The notes below the pieces were generated by a model. That model was not told the DNA's origin. It saw only the letters and a program-made list of their open reading frames with translations, and searched no databases. Made by a program: the position numbers and the translations under genes. From Streptomyces albospinus (GTDB taxonomy: Bacteria; Actinomycetota; Actinomycetes; Streptomycetales; Streptomycetaceae), in assembly GCF_014648695.1 (NCBI RefSeq), contig NZ_BMRP01000015.1:123918-187917 (forward strand): a stretch of 64,000 bases of DNA, written 5' to 3'. Every line of letters begins with the position of its first letter. Position 1 is the first letter of the stretch. Shown in pieces: positions 57,562-64,000 of this stretch.

Positions 57562-58206
57562 TCAGGCGGCCAGGAGGATGCGCCGGGTCGCCTGGATGTG
57601 GCTGTCGATCGCCGCGCAGGCGGCCCTCGCGTCTCCCGCGGCGAGCGCGTCGAGGATCCGGCGGTGTTCGGCGACGACCTCGTCCTGGCGGTTGCCCGCG
57701 CGGCGGTGTGCGATCACGCCGGCCCGGATCTGGCGGCTGCGCAGCGCGTCGTACTGCCTGCTCATCAGGGTGTTGCCGACGGCCGCGACGAGGGTGGCGT
57801 GGAAGCGGTGGTCGGCGGCGATGAACTCCTTGGCGGTCAGCTCGCCGCGCAAGGTGTCCTGCTCGGCCAGGATCCGCGTCATCTCGTCGACCGGAGTGGT
57901 CTGCCGGTCGGTGGTGCGCTCGGCGGCGAAGCGCTCGATCAGGCCGCGCATCTCCATCAGTTCGGTGATCTCGCGCCCGGAGAGCGGGGCGATCAGGGCG
58001 CCGCGCTTGGGAACCAGGCGGACCAGGTCCTCGGCGGCGAGCAGCAGCAGGGCTTCGCGGATGGGGGTGCGGGAGACGCCGATGCGGTCGGCGATCTCCT
58101 GCTCGGACAGGAAGCGGTCCTGCATTTCCGGGTCGGTCAGCACGCTGTCCTTGAGATACGCGTACGCCTTCTCCCGACCCGACTGCACCGCTTCCCCCTT
58201 GGCCAT
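57562..58206 (-). CDS. GntR/FCD-type transcriptional regulator
   Basis: A 214-residue GntR-family regulator of the VanR/FCD subgroup: HTH DPEMQDRFLSEQEIADRIGV and SRTPIREALLLLAAEDLVRL, then an FCD helical domain with putative metal ligands in FIAADHRFHATLVAA and EVVAEHRRILDALA. I chose the internal ATG because a 27-bp perfect palindrome lies 15-41 bases upstream, which would be inside the coding region if the longer frame (ATG at 58254) were used. It probably represses itself and a nearby target; candidates are the C-N hydrolase and the GMC/permease operon. Confidence 0.85.
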   Translation of the reverse strand: MAKGEAVQSGREKAYAYLKDSVLTDPEMQDRFLSEQEIADRIGVSRTPIREALLLLAAEDLVRLVPKRGALIAPLSGREITELMEMRGLIERFAAERTTDRQTTPVDEMTRILAEQDTLRGELTAKEFIAADHRFHATLVAAVGNTLMSRQYDALRSRQIRAGVIAHRRAGNRQDEVVAEHRRILDALAAGDARAACAAIDSHIQATRRILLAA

Positions 58207-58220
58207 CGCCACCGCCGCAC

Positions 58221-58247
58221 CTTCTGCATACAGGCTGTATGCAGAAG
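58221..58247. promoter_or_regulatory. 27-bp perfect palindromic operator of the GntR/FCD regulator
   Basis: CTTCTGCATACAG-G-CTGTATGCAGAAG, arms of 13 bp with no mismatch. The core GCATAC...GTATGC resembles the GTATAC-type half-sites bound by FCD-domain GntR proteins. It lies immediately before the chosen start codon. I found no second copy in the window. Confidence 0.8.
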
Positions 58248-58267
58248 TTACCACGGGGTGCGGCGGG

Positions 58268-58651
58268 TCATTTCACCGACGAATCCAGGGTGGTTGACGG
58301 GGCGTCACGCAGTCCGAGGCGCAGATGCTCGACGTGGTAGAGGGCCTGGTCGAGGAGCTCGGCGACGTGGTGGTCGTAGAGGGCGTAGACGATCGAGCGG
58401 CCGTTGCGCTCGCCGGTGACCAGGCCGAGGTTGCGCAGCAGCCGGAGCTGATGGGAGCAGGCGGACTGCTCCATGCCGACGGCGGCGGCGAGATCGCTGA
58501 CCGCGCAGGGACCTTCCTGGAGGCGGGCGAGGATGCGCAGCCGGGAAGGGGTGGAGAGGGCCTGGAGGGTGGCGGCGACATCGGCGGCCCCCACGGCGTC
58601 CAGGCGTTCGCGGGTGGTGGCACTGCTGGTGTCATCGGTTCCGTGGCCCAT
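58268..58651 (-). CDS. ArsR/SmtB-family metal sensor with alpha-5 site
   Basis: A 127-residue winged-helix repressor: LSTPSRLRILARLQEGPCAV, SDLAAAVGMEQSACSHQLRL and LRNLGLVTGERNGRSIVYAL. Helix 5 has the exact D-x-H-x10-H-x2-H spacing (in LYDHHVAELLDQALYHVEHL), the alpha-5 zinc/cobalt site of SmtB/CzrA-type sensors. The start ATG has AGGA upstream. It is divergent from the P1B-type metal ATPase gene, and the operator between them matches the TGAA-N6-TTCA-type sites of SmtB relatives. Predicted function: metal-responsive derepression of the ATPase. Confidence 0.9.
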   Translation of the reverse strand: MGHGTDDTSSATTRERLDAVGAADVAATLQALSTPSRLRILARLQEGPCAVSDLAAAVGMEQSACSHQLRLLRNLGLVTGERNGRSIVYALYDHHVAELLDQALYHVEHLRLGLRDAPSTTLDSSVK

Positions 58652-58685
58652 GACAGCCATCCTAAAGAGCGACCTTGAGCACAAT

Positions 58686-58705
58686 GAATGAAGAGTTGTT
58701 CATTC
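58686..58705. promoter_or_regulatory. ArsR/SmtB operator
   Basis: GAATGAA-GAGTTG-TTCATTC, a perfect 7-6-7 inverted repeat in the divergent intergenic region. Matches the general ATGAA..TTCAT form of SmtB/CzrA operators. About 55 bp from the ATPase ATG and 35 bp from the sensor start. Confidence 0.8.
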
Positions 58706-58760
58706 GTTCCTGTACGGTGATGGGGTTGCCGGCTGCCGTCTCGTGAAGGGTTGTTCCGCC

Positions 58761-60740
58761 ATGCCTGTCACCACTCTGGAACGTCCGTCCCGGACGGCCG
58801 GGGCCCGCCCCGCGGCTCCGCGGCGTACGCGGGTGTTCGCGCTGGCCGAGGCCCGCTGGGCGGCGATCGCCACCGTCGCGTTCCTGGTCGCGCTGGCGTT
58901 GCAGCTCACCGGCGCACCCTCGTGGGCCTGGGGCGCGCTGTACGCCGTGGCGTATCTGACGGGTGGCTGGGAACCGGCCTGGGCGGGGTTGCAGGCGCTC
59001 AGGGACCGGACGCTGGACGTCGATCTGCTCATGATCGTCGCGGCGCTCGGGGCGGCGGCGCTCGGTCAGGTGATGGACGGCGCGCTGCTGATCGTCATCT
59101 TCGCCACCTCCGGCGCGCTGGAGGCACTGGCCACCGCCCGCACCCAGGACTCGGTACGCGGTCTGCTGGACCTCGCGCCCGCCACGGCGACCCGGCTGGC
59201 CGACGACGGCGAGGAGCAGAGCGTGCCCACCGCCGGCCTCGTCGTGGGCGACACGATCCTGGTGCGGCCCGGCGAGCGGGTCGGCGCGGACGGCCGGGTG
59301 CTGGCGGGGGCGAGCGAGGTCGACCAGGCCACGATCACCGGGGAGCCGCTGCCGGTGGCCAAGGAGCCCGGGGACGAGGTGTTCGCCGGCACGCTCAACG
59401 GCCTGGGCGCGCTGCGGGTCAAGGTCGAGCGGGACGCCGGGGATTCGGTGATCGCGCGGATCGTGGCGATGGTCGCCGAGGCGTCCGAGACCAAGGCACC
59501 GACCCAACTGTTCATCGAGAAGGTCGAGCAGCGGTATTCGGTCGGCCTCGTGGCGGTGACGCTGGCGGTGTTCGCGGTGCCGCTGATGCTGGGGGCGGGG
59601 CTGGCCGGTGCGCTGCTGCGGGCGATGACGTTCATGATCGTGGCCTCGCCGTGCGCGGTGGTGCTGGCGACCATGCCGCCGCTGCTGTCGGCCATCGCCA
59701 ACGCCGGGCGGCACGGTGTGCTGGTGAAGTCCGCGGTGGTGATGGAGCGGCTCGGCCAGGTGGATGCCGTGGCGCTGGACAAGACCGGGACACTGACCGA
59801 GGGCACCCCGCGGGTGACCGCGATCCGGCCGCCGGCCGGCGCCGGGCCGGCCGAGGAGGCGCTGCTGACCTGGGCCGCCGCGGCCGAGCACCCCAGCGAG
59901 CACCCGCTGGCCCGCGCGATCGTGGACGCCGCCCGGAACCGCGGCTGCGCGCTGCCCGCCGCGGAGGAGTTCACCGCCTCCCCCGGTACCGGCGTACGGG
60001 CCCGGGTCGGCGGCGCATGGATCGAGGTGGGGGCGCCGGCCCGGCTGATGACCGAGGGCACGCCGATGGCCACCGAAGTCGCCGAGTTGGTAACGGAGTT
60101 GGAGGACGTCGGGCATACGGCGGTGCTGGTGCTGCGGGACGGCGTACCGGCCGGGGTGCTGGGCATCGCCGACCGGCTGCGGCCCGATGCGGTGGCCACC
60201 GTGGCCGCGCTGCGGGCACTGACCGGCCGGACGCCGATGCTGGTCACCGGGGACAATCCGCGGGCCGCGGGCCGGCTCGCCGAGGAGGCCGGGATCGCGG
60301 ACGTACGGGCCGGACTGCTGCCGCAGGACAAGGTCGACGCGGTGCGCGGGGAGGAACGGGCCGGGCGGAAGGTGCTGGTGGTGGGCGACGGGGTGAACGA
60401 CGCCCCGGCGCTGGCCGCCGCGCATACCGGTGTCGCGATGGGGCGGGCCGGGTCGGATCTGGCGCTTCAGACCGCGGACGCGGTGATCGTGCGCGACGAA
60501 CTGGCCACCGTCCCGGCGGTGATGACGCTGTCGCGGGCGGCGCGCCGGCTGGTCGTGCAGAACCTCGTCATCGCCTCGGTGTTCATCTCGGGGCTGGTGC
60601 TGTGGGATCTGGTCGGCGAGCTGCCGCTGCCGCTGGGCGTCCTCGGGCACGAGGGCTCGACGGTGATCGTGGGGCTCAACGGGCTGCGGCTGCTGCGCGA
60701 GGCGGCGTGGCGGCGGGCCGCCGGCCGGACCGCCGGGTGA
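58761..60740 (+). CDS. P1B-type heavy-metal ATPase (P1B-4-like, cobalt/iron/nickel class)
   Basis: A 659-residue P-type ATPase. ITGEPLPV (actuator, about 191), ASPCAVVLATMPP (transmembrane metal motif SPC, about 296), DKTGTLTEG (phospho-Asp about 340), EHPLARAI (nucleotide-binding HP motif), MLVTGDNPRAAG, VGDGVNDAPALA and HEGSTVIVGLNGLRLL (C-terminal membrane segment). SPC rather than CPC, together with HEG-S-T...NGLRLL, is the P1B-4 pattern (CoaT/CtpD-like), which exports Co, Fe or Ni rather than Cu or Zn. There is no N-terminal CxxC metal-binding domain. The ATG has GAAGGG upstream. Regulated by the divergent ArsR-type sensor. P1B-4 enzymes typically have six helices, consistent here. Confidence 0.92.
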   Translation: MPVTTLERPSRTAGARPAAPRRTRVFALAEARWAAIATVAFLVALALQLTGAPSWAWGALYAVAYLTGGWEPAWAGLQALRDRTLDVDLLMIVAALGAAALGQVMDGALLIVIFATSGALEALATARTQDSVRGLLDLAPATATRLADDGEEQSVPTAGLVVGDTILVRPGERVGADGRVLAGASEVDQATITGEPLPVAKEPGDEVFAGTLNGLGALRVKVERDAGDSVIARIVAMVAEASETKAPTQLFIEKVEQRYSVGLVAVTLAVFAVPLMLGAGLAGALLRAMTFMIVASPCAVVLATMPPLLSAIANAGRHGVLVKSAVVMERLGQVDAVALDKTGTLTEGTPRVTAIRPPAGAGPAEEALLTWAAAAEHPSEHPLARAIVDAARNRGCALPAAEEFTASPGTGVRARVGGAWIEVGAPARLMTEGTPMATEVAELVTELEDVGHTAVLVLRDGVPAGVLGIADRLRPDAVATVAALRALTGRTPMLVTGDNPRAAGRLAEEAGIADVRAGLLPQDKVDAVRGEERAGRKVLVVGDGVNDAPALAAAHTGVAMGRAGSDLALQTADAVIVRDELATVPAVMTLSRAARRLVVQNLVIASVFISGLVLWDLVGELPLPLGVLGHEGSTVIVGLNGLRLLREAAWRRAAGRTAG

Positions 60741-60764
60741 GGCGGGGGCCGGCGGCCGGTACCG

Positions 60765-62321
60765 CTACCGGGCGTCTTCCTTGAGCATGTCGGCGCACTT
60801 CTCGCCGATCATCATCGTGGTGATGCAGGGGTTGACGGTGACCAGCTCCGGCATCACCGAGCCGTCGGCGACCCGCAGGCCCTGGATGCCCTTGACCCGG
60901 AGCCTGGCGTCGAGCGGTGCCAGGGGATCGTCGGCGGCGCCCATCCGCACCGTCGAGGAGGGGTGGTAGACGGTGTTGTGGGTGGTGCGGATGTAGTCGA
61001 GGAGTTCGTCGTCGGTGCGGACGTCCGGGCCGGGGGCGAGTTCGGCGCCGGTCCAGGCGGCGAGGGCGGGCCGGGCGGCGATCTCGCGGGCGAGGCGGAG
61101 GCCGTGGGTCATCACGCGGACGTCGTGCTCGTGGGTGAAGTACCGGGGGTCGACCTTCGGCTTGTCGCGGAAGTCGCGGGTGCGGAGGCGGACGGTGCCG
61201 CGGGAGCGGGCGCGGGTGACGTTGGGGGTGAGGCAGAAGGCGTTCTCGGACGTCGGGTAGCCGTGGCGGGCGGTGTTCATGTCGAAGGGCACCGAGCCGT
61301 AGTGGAACATCAGGTCGGGGCGGTCCAGGCCCGGTTCGGTGTCGGCGAAGATGCCGATCTCCCACCACTGGTTCGAGGTGGTGACCATGGGCTGCTTCGC
61401 CTCCCACATGATCACGCCCTCGGGGTGGTCCTGGAGGTTCTCGCCGACGCCCGGGGAGTGGACGACGACGTCCACGCCGGTCTCGCGCAGATGGTCGGCC
61501 GGGCCGATGCCGGAGAGCATCAGCAGCTTGGGGGTGTCGATCGAGCCGCAGGAGACGACGACCTCGCGGCGGGCGGTAACCGCACGGGTGTGGACCAGGT
61601 CGGGGTCGAGGTAGGCGACCCCGGTGCAGCGGCGGTCGGCGTCGACGATCAGATGTTTGGCGCGTACTCCGGTGCGTATCTCCAGATTGGGGCGCCTGCC
61701 CATGATCGGGTGGAGGTAGGCCACGGAGGACGACTGGCGGGTGTTGTTCTCGTCGGAGTTGATCTGGAACCAGTTCGCGCCCCGGATGACGGTCGTGCCG
61801 GTGTTGAACGGGGTGGTGGGGATGCCCTGTTGGGCGCAGGCGGCCAGCAGCGCGGTGCCGCAGGGGTCCGCGCCCTTGATGGTGCGGAGCGCGACCGGGC
61901 CGGAGCGGCCGTGGTGGTCGCCGGGGGCGTCGTTGCTCTCCAGGCGCCGGTAGAGCGGGAAGCAGTCGGCCGCGCTCCAGCCCGAACAGCCGTTGTCCGC
62001 CCAGGCGTTGAGGTCTTCGGCGGGAGCCCAGAAGGCGATACAGGAGTTGTGCGAGGAGCAGCCGCCGAGCACCTTGGCGCGGGCGTGCCGCATCATGCTG
62101 TTGCCGTTCTCCTGCGGCTCGACGGGGTAGTCCCAGTCGTAGCCGGATTCCAGCAGGCCCATCCAGCGGTCCAGGCGCAGGACGTCGTCGTCGCCGACGT
62201 CGGAGGGGCCGGCCTCCAGGACGCAGACGGTGACGGCGGGGTCTTCGCTGAGCCGGGCCGCCACGACGTTTCCCGCGGTGCCGCCGCCGACGATCACGTA
62301 GTCGAACTCTTCGTGGGACAT
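60765..62321 (-). CDS. GMC-family oxidoreductase (choline dehydrogenase-like)
   Basis: A 518-residue FAD enzyme of the glucose-methanol-choline family. The dinucleotide motif is DYVIVGGGTAGNVVAARLSE; the first GMC signature is HARAKVLGGCSSHNSCIAFW, the second VVVSCGSIDTPKLLMLSGIG; the C-terminal catalytic region has HNTVYHPSSTVRMG and LVTVNPCITTMMIG (His and Asn of the active site). Length and motifs fit choline or a similar alcohol dehydrogenase. The start has GTAAGGAGG upstream. Downstream of, and likely co-transcribed with, the permease, 47 bp away, suggesting uptake and oxidation of the same compound. Confidence 0.9.
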   Translation of the reverse strand: MSHEEFDYVIVGGGTAGNVVAARLSEDPAVTVCVLEAGPSDVGDDDVLRLDRWMGLLESGYDWDYPVEPQENGNSMMRHARAKVLGGCSSHNSCIAFWAPAEDLNAWADNGCSGWSAADCFPLYRRLESNDAPGDHHGRSGPVALRTIKGADPCGTALLAACAQQGIPTTPFNTGTTVIRGANWFQINSDENNTRQSSSVAYLHPIMGRRPNLEIRTGVRAKHLIVDADRRCTGVAYLDPDLVHTRAVTARREVVVSCGSIDTPKLLMLSGIGPADHLRETGVDVVVHSPGVGENLQDHPEGVIMWEAKQPMVTTSNQWWEIGIFADTEPGLDRPDLMFHYGSVPFDMNTARHGYPTSENAFCLTPNVTRARSRGTVRLRTRDFRDKPKVDPRYFTHEHDVRVMTHGLRLAREIAARPALAAWTGAELAPGPDVRTDDELLDYIRTTHNTVYHPSSTVRMGAADDPLAPLDARLRVKGIQGLRVADGSVMPELVTVNPCITTMMIGEKCADMLKEDAR

Positions 62322-62368
62322 GGGGAGTTGTCCTCCTTACGGACGTACGGGTCGGGAGCGGGGCCGGA

Positions 62369-63946
62369 TCAGTCGTGCGCCGGGACGGTGACCGGGGTGT
62401 CGGTGCCGGTGGTGGTACCGGCTGACGCGGCGGGGCTCGCGGCGTGTTCGGCGAGGACGCCGGTGCGGTGGCGCTGGACGAACCAGTAGTAGGCGAAGCC
62501 GCCGGCGGAGACCAGGCCGACGAAGAGCACCGCGCCCCAGCGCAGATACCAGTGGTACGGCGGGGTGGCGTTGTAGACGGCGTCCCGCGGCCAGGCCAGG
62601 TTGACGATCATGCCGGCGCCCCAGAGGACCGCGACGATGTTGACCGGCAGGCCCCAGCGGCCCAGCGAGAATCTGCCGCCGCCGGCCGGTACCCACTTCC
62701 CGCGCAGCCGGGCGACCAGCATGGGCGCGGTGACCAGCAGATACGCCGCGTAGATCATGATGATGCCGATGCTGGTGACGACCGAGAAGATCTGCGGCTG
62801 GCGGATGTTGATGAGCAGCACGCCGAGCGCGAGCACTCCGACGATCACCGCGGGCAGTACCGGTGTCCGGAAACGCGGGCTGACCTTGGCGAGGAGGGCG
62901 GCGGCGGGCAGGTTGGTGTCCCGGGCCATCGCGAAGGCGAGCCGGATGGCGGCGGTGTGCACGGCGAGCGCGCAGACGGTGACCGCGATCAGCACGCACC
63001 ACAGCATCGCCTTGCCGACGGTGTCGCCGAGGACGTCCAGCACGACGTACTGGAGCCCGTCGGTGGTCAGCCCCTTGCCCGTCAGGCTGCTCACGCTCAT
63101 CATCGCGAGCAGCAGGACCAGCCCGCCGAGCACGAAGGAGGCGATCAGGGCGCGGAGGATGGCGCGCGGGGCGTTGCGGGAGGGGTCCAGGGACTCCTCG
63201 CCGAGCGAGGCCGCGGTGTCGAAGCCGTACATGACGTAGGCGGAGGCGAGCGAGGCGGTGAGGAAGGCGCCCAGGTAGCCCGAGTGCTGGCCGGATCCGG
63301 TGTGGTGGGTCTGGAGGACCACTCCCGGCCCGCGGACGATGTGCACGGCGAACAGCACGATGAGGACGACGGTGGCGATCAGTTCGATGAAGACGCCGGC
63401 GGTGTTGATCCGGGCCATCAGTTTCACGCCGAAGGCGTTGACGAGGGTGGTGAACAGGATCAGTACGGCTGCCAGCAGCACGCCGTTGGTGGCGACGTCG
63501 TACGTACCGGTGCCGTCGCCGACGAACTGGAAGGTCCGGGAGATCTGCGGCAGCGTCAGCTGGTAGGCGAGCGCCACCGCGGAGAGCGAGACGATGGAGG
63601 CGATCAGCATCATCCAGCCGGCCAGCCAGCCGATGTGCGGATTGCCCAGTCTCTTCGCCCAGTTGTAGACGGAGCCGGCGACGGGGTGGCGGGCGGCCAG
63701 CTCGGCGAAGGACAGCGCGATCATCAGCTGTCCGGCGAAGACCATCGGCCAGGACCACCAGTAGGCGGGGCCGCCGTGCCCGTAGCCGAAGTAGAAGAGC
63801 TGGAAGGTGCCGGTCAGGATGGAGATGTAGCTGATGCCGGCGGCGAAGGTGTGGAAGCTGCCGAGCGTGCGCTTGAGTTCGGGGCGGTAGCCGAATTCGG
63901 CGAGGCCGGTGTCGTCCTGTGCCGCGGTGTCGTCAGGTGAGCTCAA
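62369..63946 (-). CDS. APC-family permease (amino-acid/choline-type), TTG start
   Basis: A 525-residue transporter with 12-13 predicted helices. FGYRPELKRTLGSFHTFAAG and ISYISILTGTFQLF mark helix 1; ELAARHPVAGSVYNWAKRLG and MYGFDTAASLGEESLDPSRN are conserved in the ACT (amino acid/choline transporter) and GABA permease group. The start codon is TTG, supported by GAGGAGGAAGG a few bases upstream. It lies 12 bp after a coding sequence that runs off the right edge. The operon order (preceding gene, permease, GMC oxidoreductase) suggests import and catabolism of choline, ethanolamine or a related amine. Confidence 0.87.
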   Translation of the reverse strand: MSSPDDTAAQDDTGLAEFGYRPELKRTLGSFHTFAAGISYISILTGTFQLFYFGYGHGGPAYWWSWPMVFAGQLMIALSFAELAARHPVAGSVYNWAKRLGNPHIGWLAGWMMLIASIVSLSAVALAYQLTLPQISRTFQFVGDGTGTYDVATNGVLLAAVLILFTTLVNAFGVKLMARINTAGVFIELIATVVLIVLFAVHIVRGPGVVLQTHHTGSGQHSGYLGAFLTASLASAYVMYGFDTAASLGEESLDPSRNAPRAILRALIASFVLGGLVLLLAMMSVSSLTGKGLTTDGLQYVVLDVLGDTVGKAMLWCVLIAVTVCALAVHTAAIRLAFAMARDTNLPAAALLAKVSPRFRTPVLPAVIVGVLALGVLLINIRQPQIFSVVTSIGIIMIYAAYLLVTAPMLVARLRGKWVPAGGGRFSLGRWGLPVNIVAVLWGAGMIVNLAWPRDAVYNATPPYHWYLRWGAVLFVGLVSAGGFAYYWFVQRHRTGVLAEHAASPAASAGTTTGTDTPVTVPAHD

Positions 63947-63958
63947 GGGCCTTCCTCC

Positions 63959-64000
63959 TCATTGGAACCAGTGCAGCGGGGTGGGCGCGGTGTTGCGCCA
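63959..64000 (-). CDS. C-terminal tail of a coding sequence extending beyond the window
   Basis: Thirteen codons before an in-frame TGA read WRNTAPTPLHWFQ. The stop is only 12 bases before the permease start with GAGGAGG between them, so this is probably the 3' end of the first gene of the same operon. The tail 'NTAPTP..WF' resembles the C-termini of some aldehyde dehydrogenases, which would fit a choline/aldehyde pathway, but 13 residues are too few to be sure. Confidence 0.45.
   Translation of the reverse strand, partial: WRNTAPTPLHWFQ

Noticed and set aside
58662..60650. 662-codon minus-strand frame opposite the metal ATPase gene
   Set aside because: Antisense to an intact P-type ATPase with all motifs; no recognisable protein.
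60756..60771. CCGGTA-CCGC-TACCGG hairpin between the ATPase and GMC genes as terminator
   Set aside because: Only six base pairs and partly inside the GMC stop region; too weak to call.
1..64000. tRNA, rRNA, insertion sequence, integrase or attachment site
   Set aside because: I looked for characteristic sequences on both strands and saw none; a covariance-model and repeat search would be needed to exclude them fully.

Overview
The window is very GC-rich, with strong third-position G/C bias, compact operons, frequent GTG/TTG starts and four-base stop/start overlaps. It encodes a ChpE-like chaplin, an NsdA-like regulator, a SpoIIE-phosphatase remnant and in-frame TTA codons in only four genes (TTA being the codon read by the bldA tRNA). 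Together these point to a Streptomyces chromosome, probably an accessory region, because conserved-looking operons alternate with decayed gene fragments and defence or conflict loci. I saw no rRNA, tRNA, CRISPR array, insertion sequence or replication origin.

Layout. 1-3.8 kb: an acyl-CoA oxidase/acyltransferase pair at the left edge, perhaps the end of a biosynthetic cluster, behind a triple 11-bp-phased direct repeat, plus a divergent NsdA-like regulator. 3.9-8.4 kb: two PadR-type regulators, each next to a perfect palindrome in front of its likely target (a FAD monooxygenase and a DUF2306 membrane protein), with a fused LysR/SDR pseudogene between them. 9-12.1 kb: AI-2E-type exporter, orphan ATP-grasp ligase and a small Ig-like protein. 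12.4-18.7 kb: a five-gene conflict locus (WXG100-like protein, deaminase toxin, SUKH/pseudo-deaminase protein, P-loop ATPase, propeller-SUKH protein). 18.9-27.4 kb: small metabolic and regulatory genes (GNAT, P-loop kinase, chaplin, HxlR, DUF3224/WYL pair, serine hydrolase, MarR/MFS pair) and two more gene remnants. 27.7-34.3 kb: a ClpC-type unfoldase and small stress-type proteins. 34.6-43.3 kb: a second conflict-type locus (alpha/beta hydrolase, GSGR-loop ATPase, STAND ATPase, two trypsin-like proteases, secreted M15-like lipoprotein). 43.3-48.7 kb: a NitT/TauT-type ABC importer divergent from a CitA/CitB-type two-component pair. 48.7-52.9 kb: LysR, two alpha/beta hydrolases, DinB and GNAT. 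53-57.5 kb: GntR regulator, amino-acid permease, L-asparaginase and a C-N hydrolase. 57.6-60.7 kb: a GntR/FCD regulator and an ArsR-controlled P1B-type metal ATPase. 60.8-64 kb: a GMC oxidoreductase/permease operon running off the right edge.

The two conflict loci are the most interesting content. In the first, toxin and putative immunity protein share a colinear deaminase signature, but the immunity copy has lost the catalytic glutamate. In the second, cytosolic protease effectors are coupled to ATPase switches and, unusually, to an exported lipoprotein. Each locus has exactly one TTA codon that I could find (in the toxin gene and in the first hydrolase gene), so both may be gated by bldA-dependent development. 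Several one-component regulators in the window sit beside clear palindromic operators.
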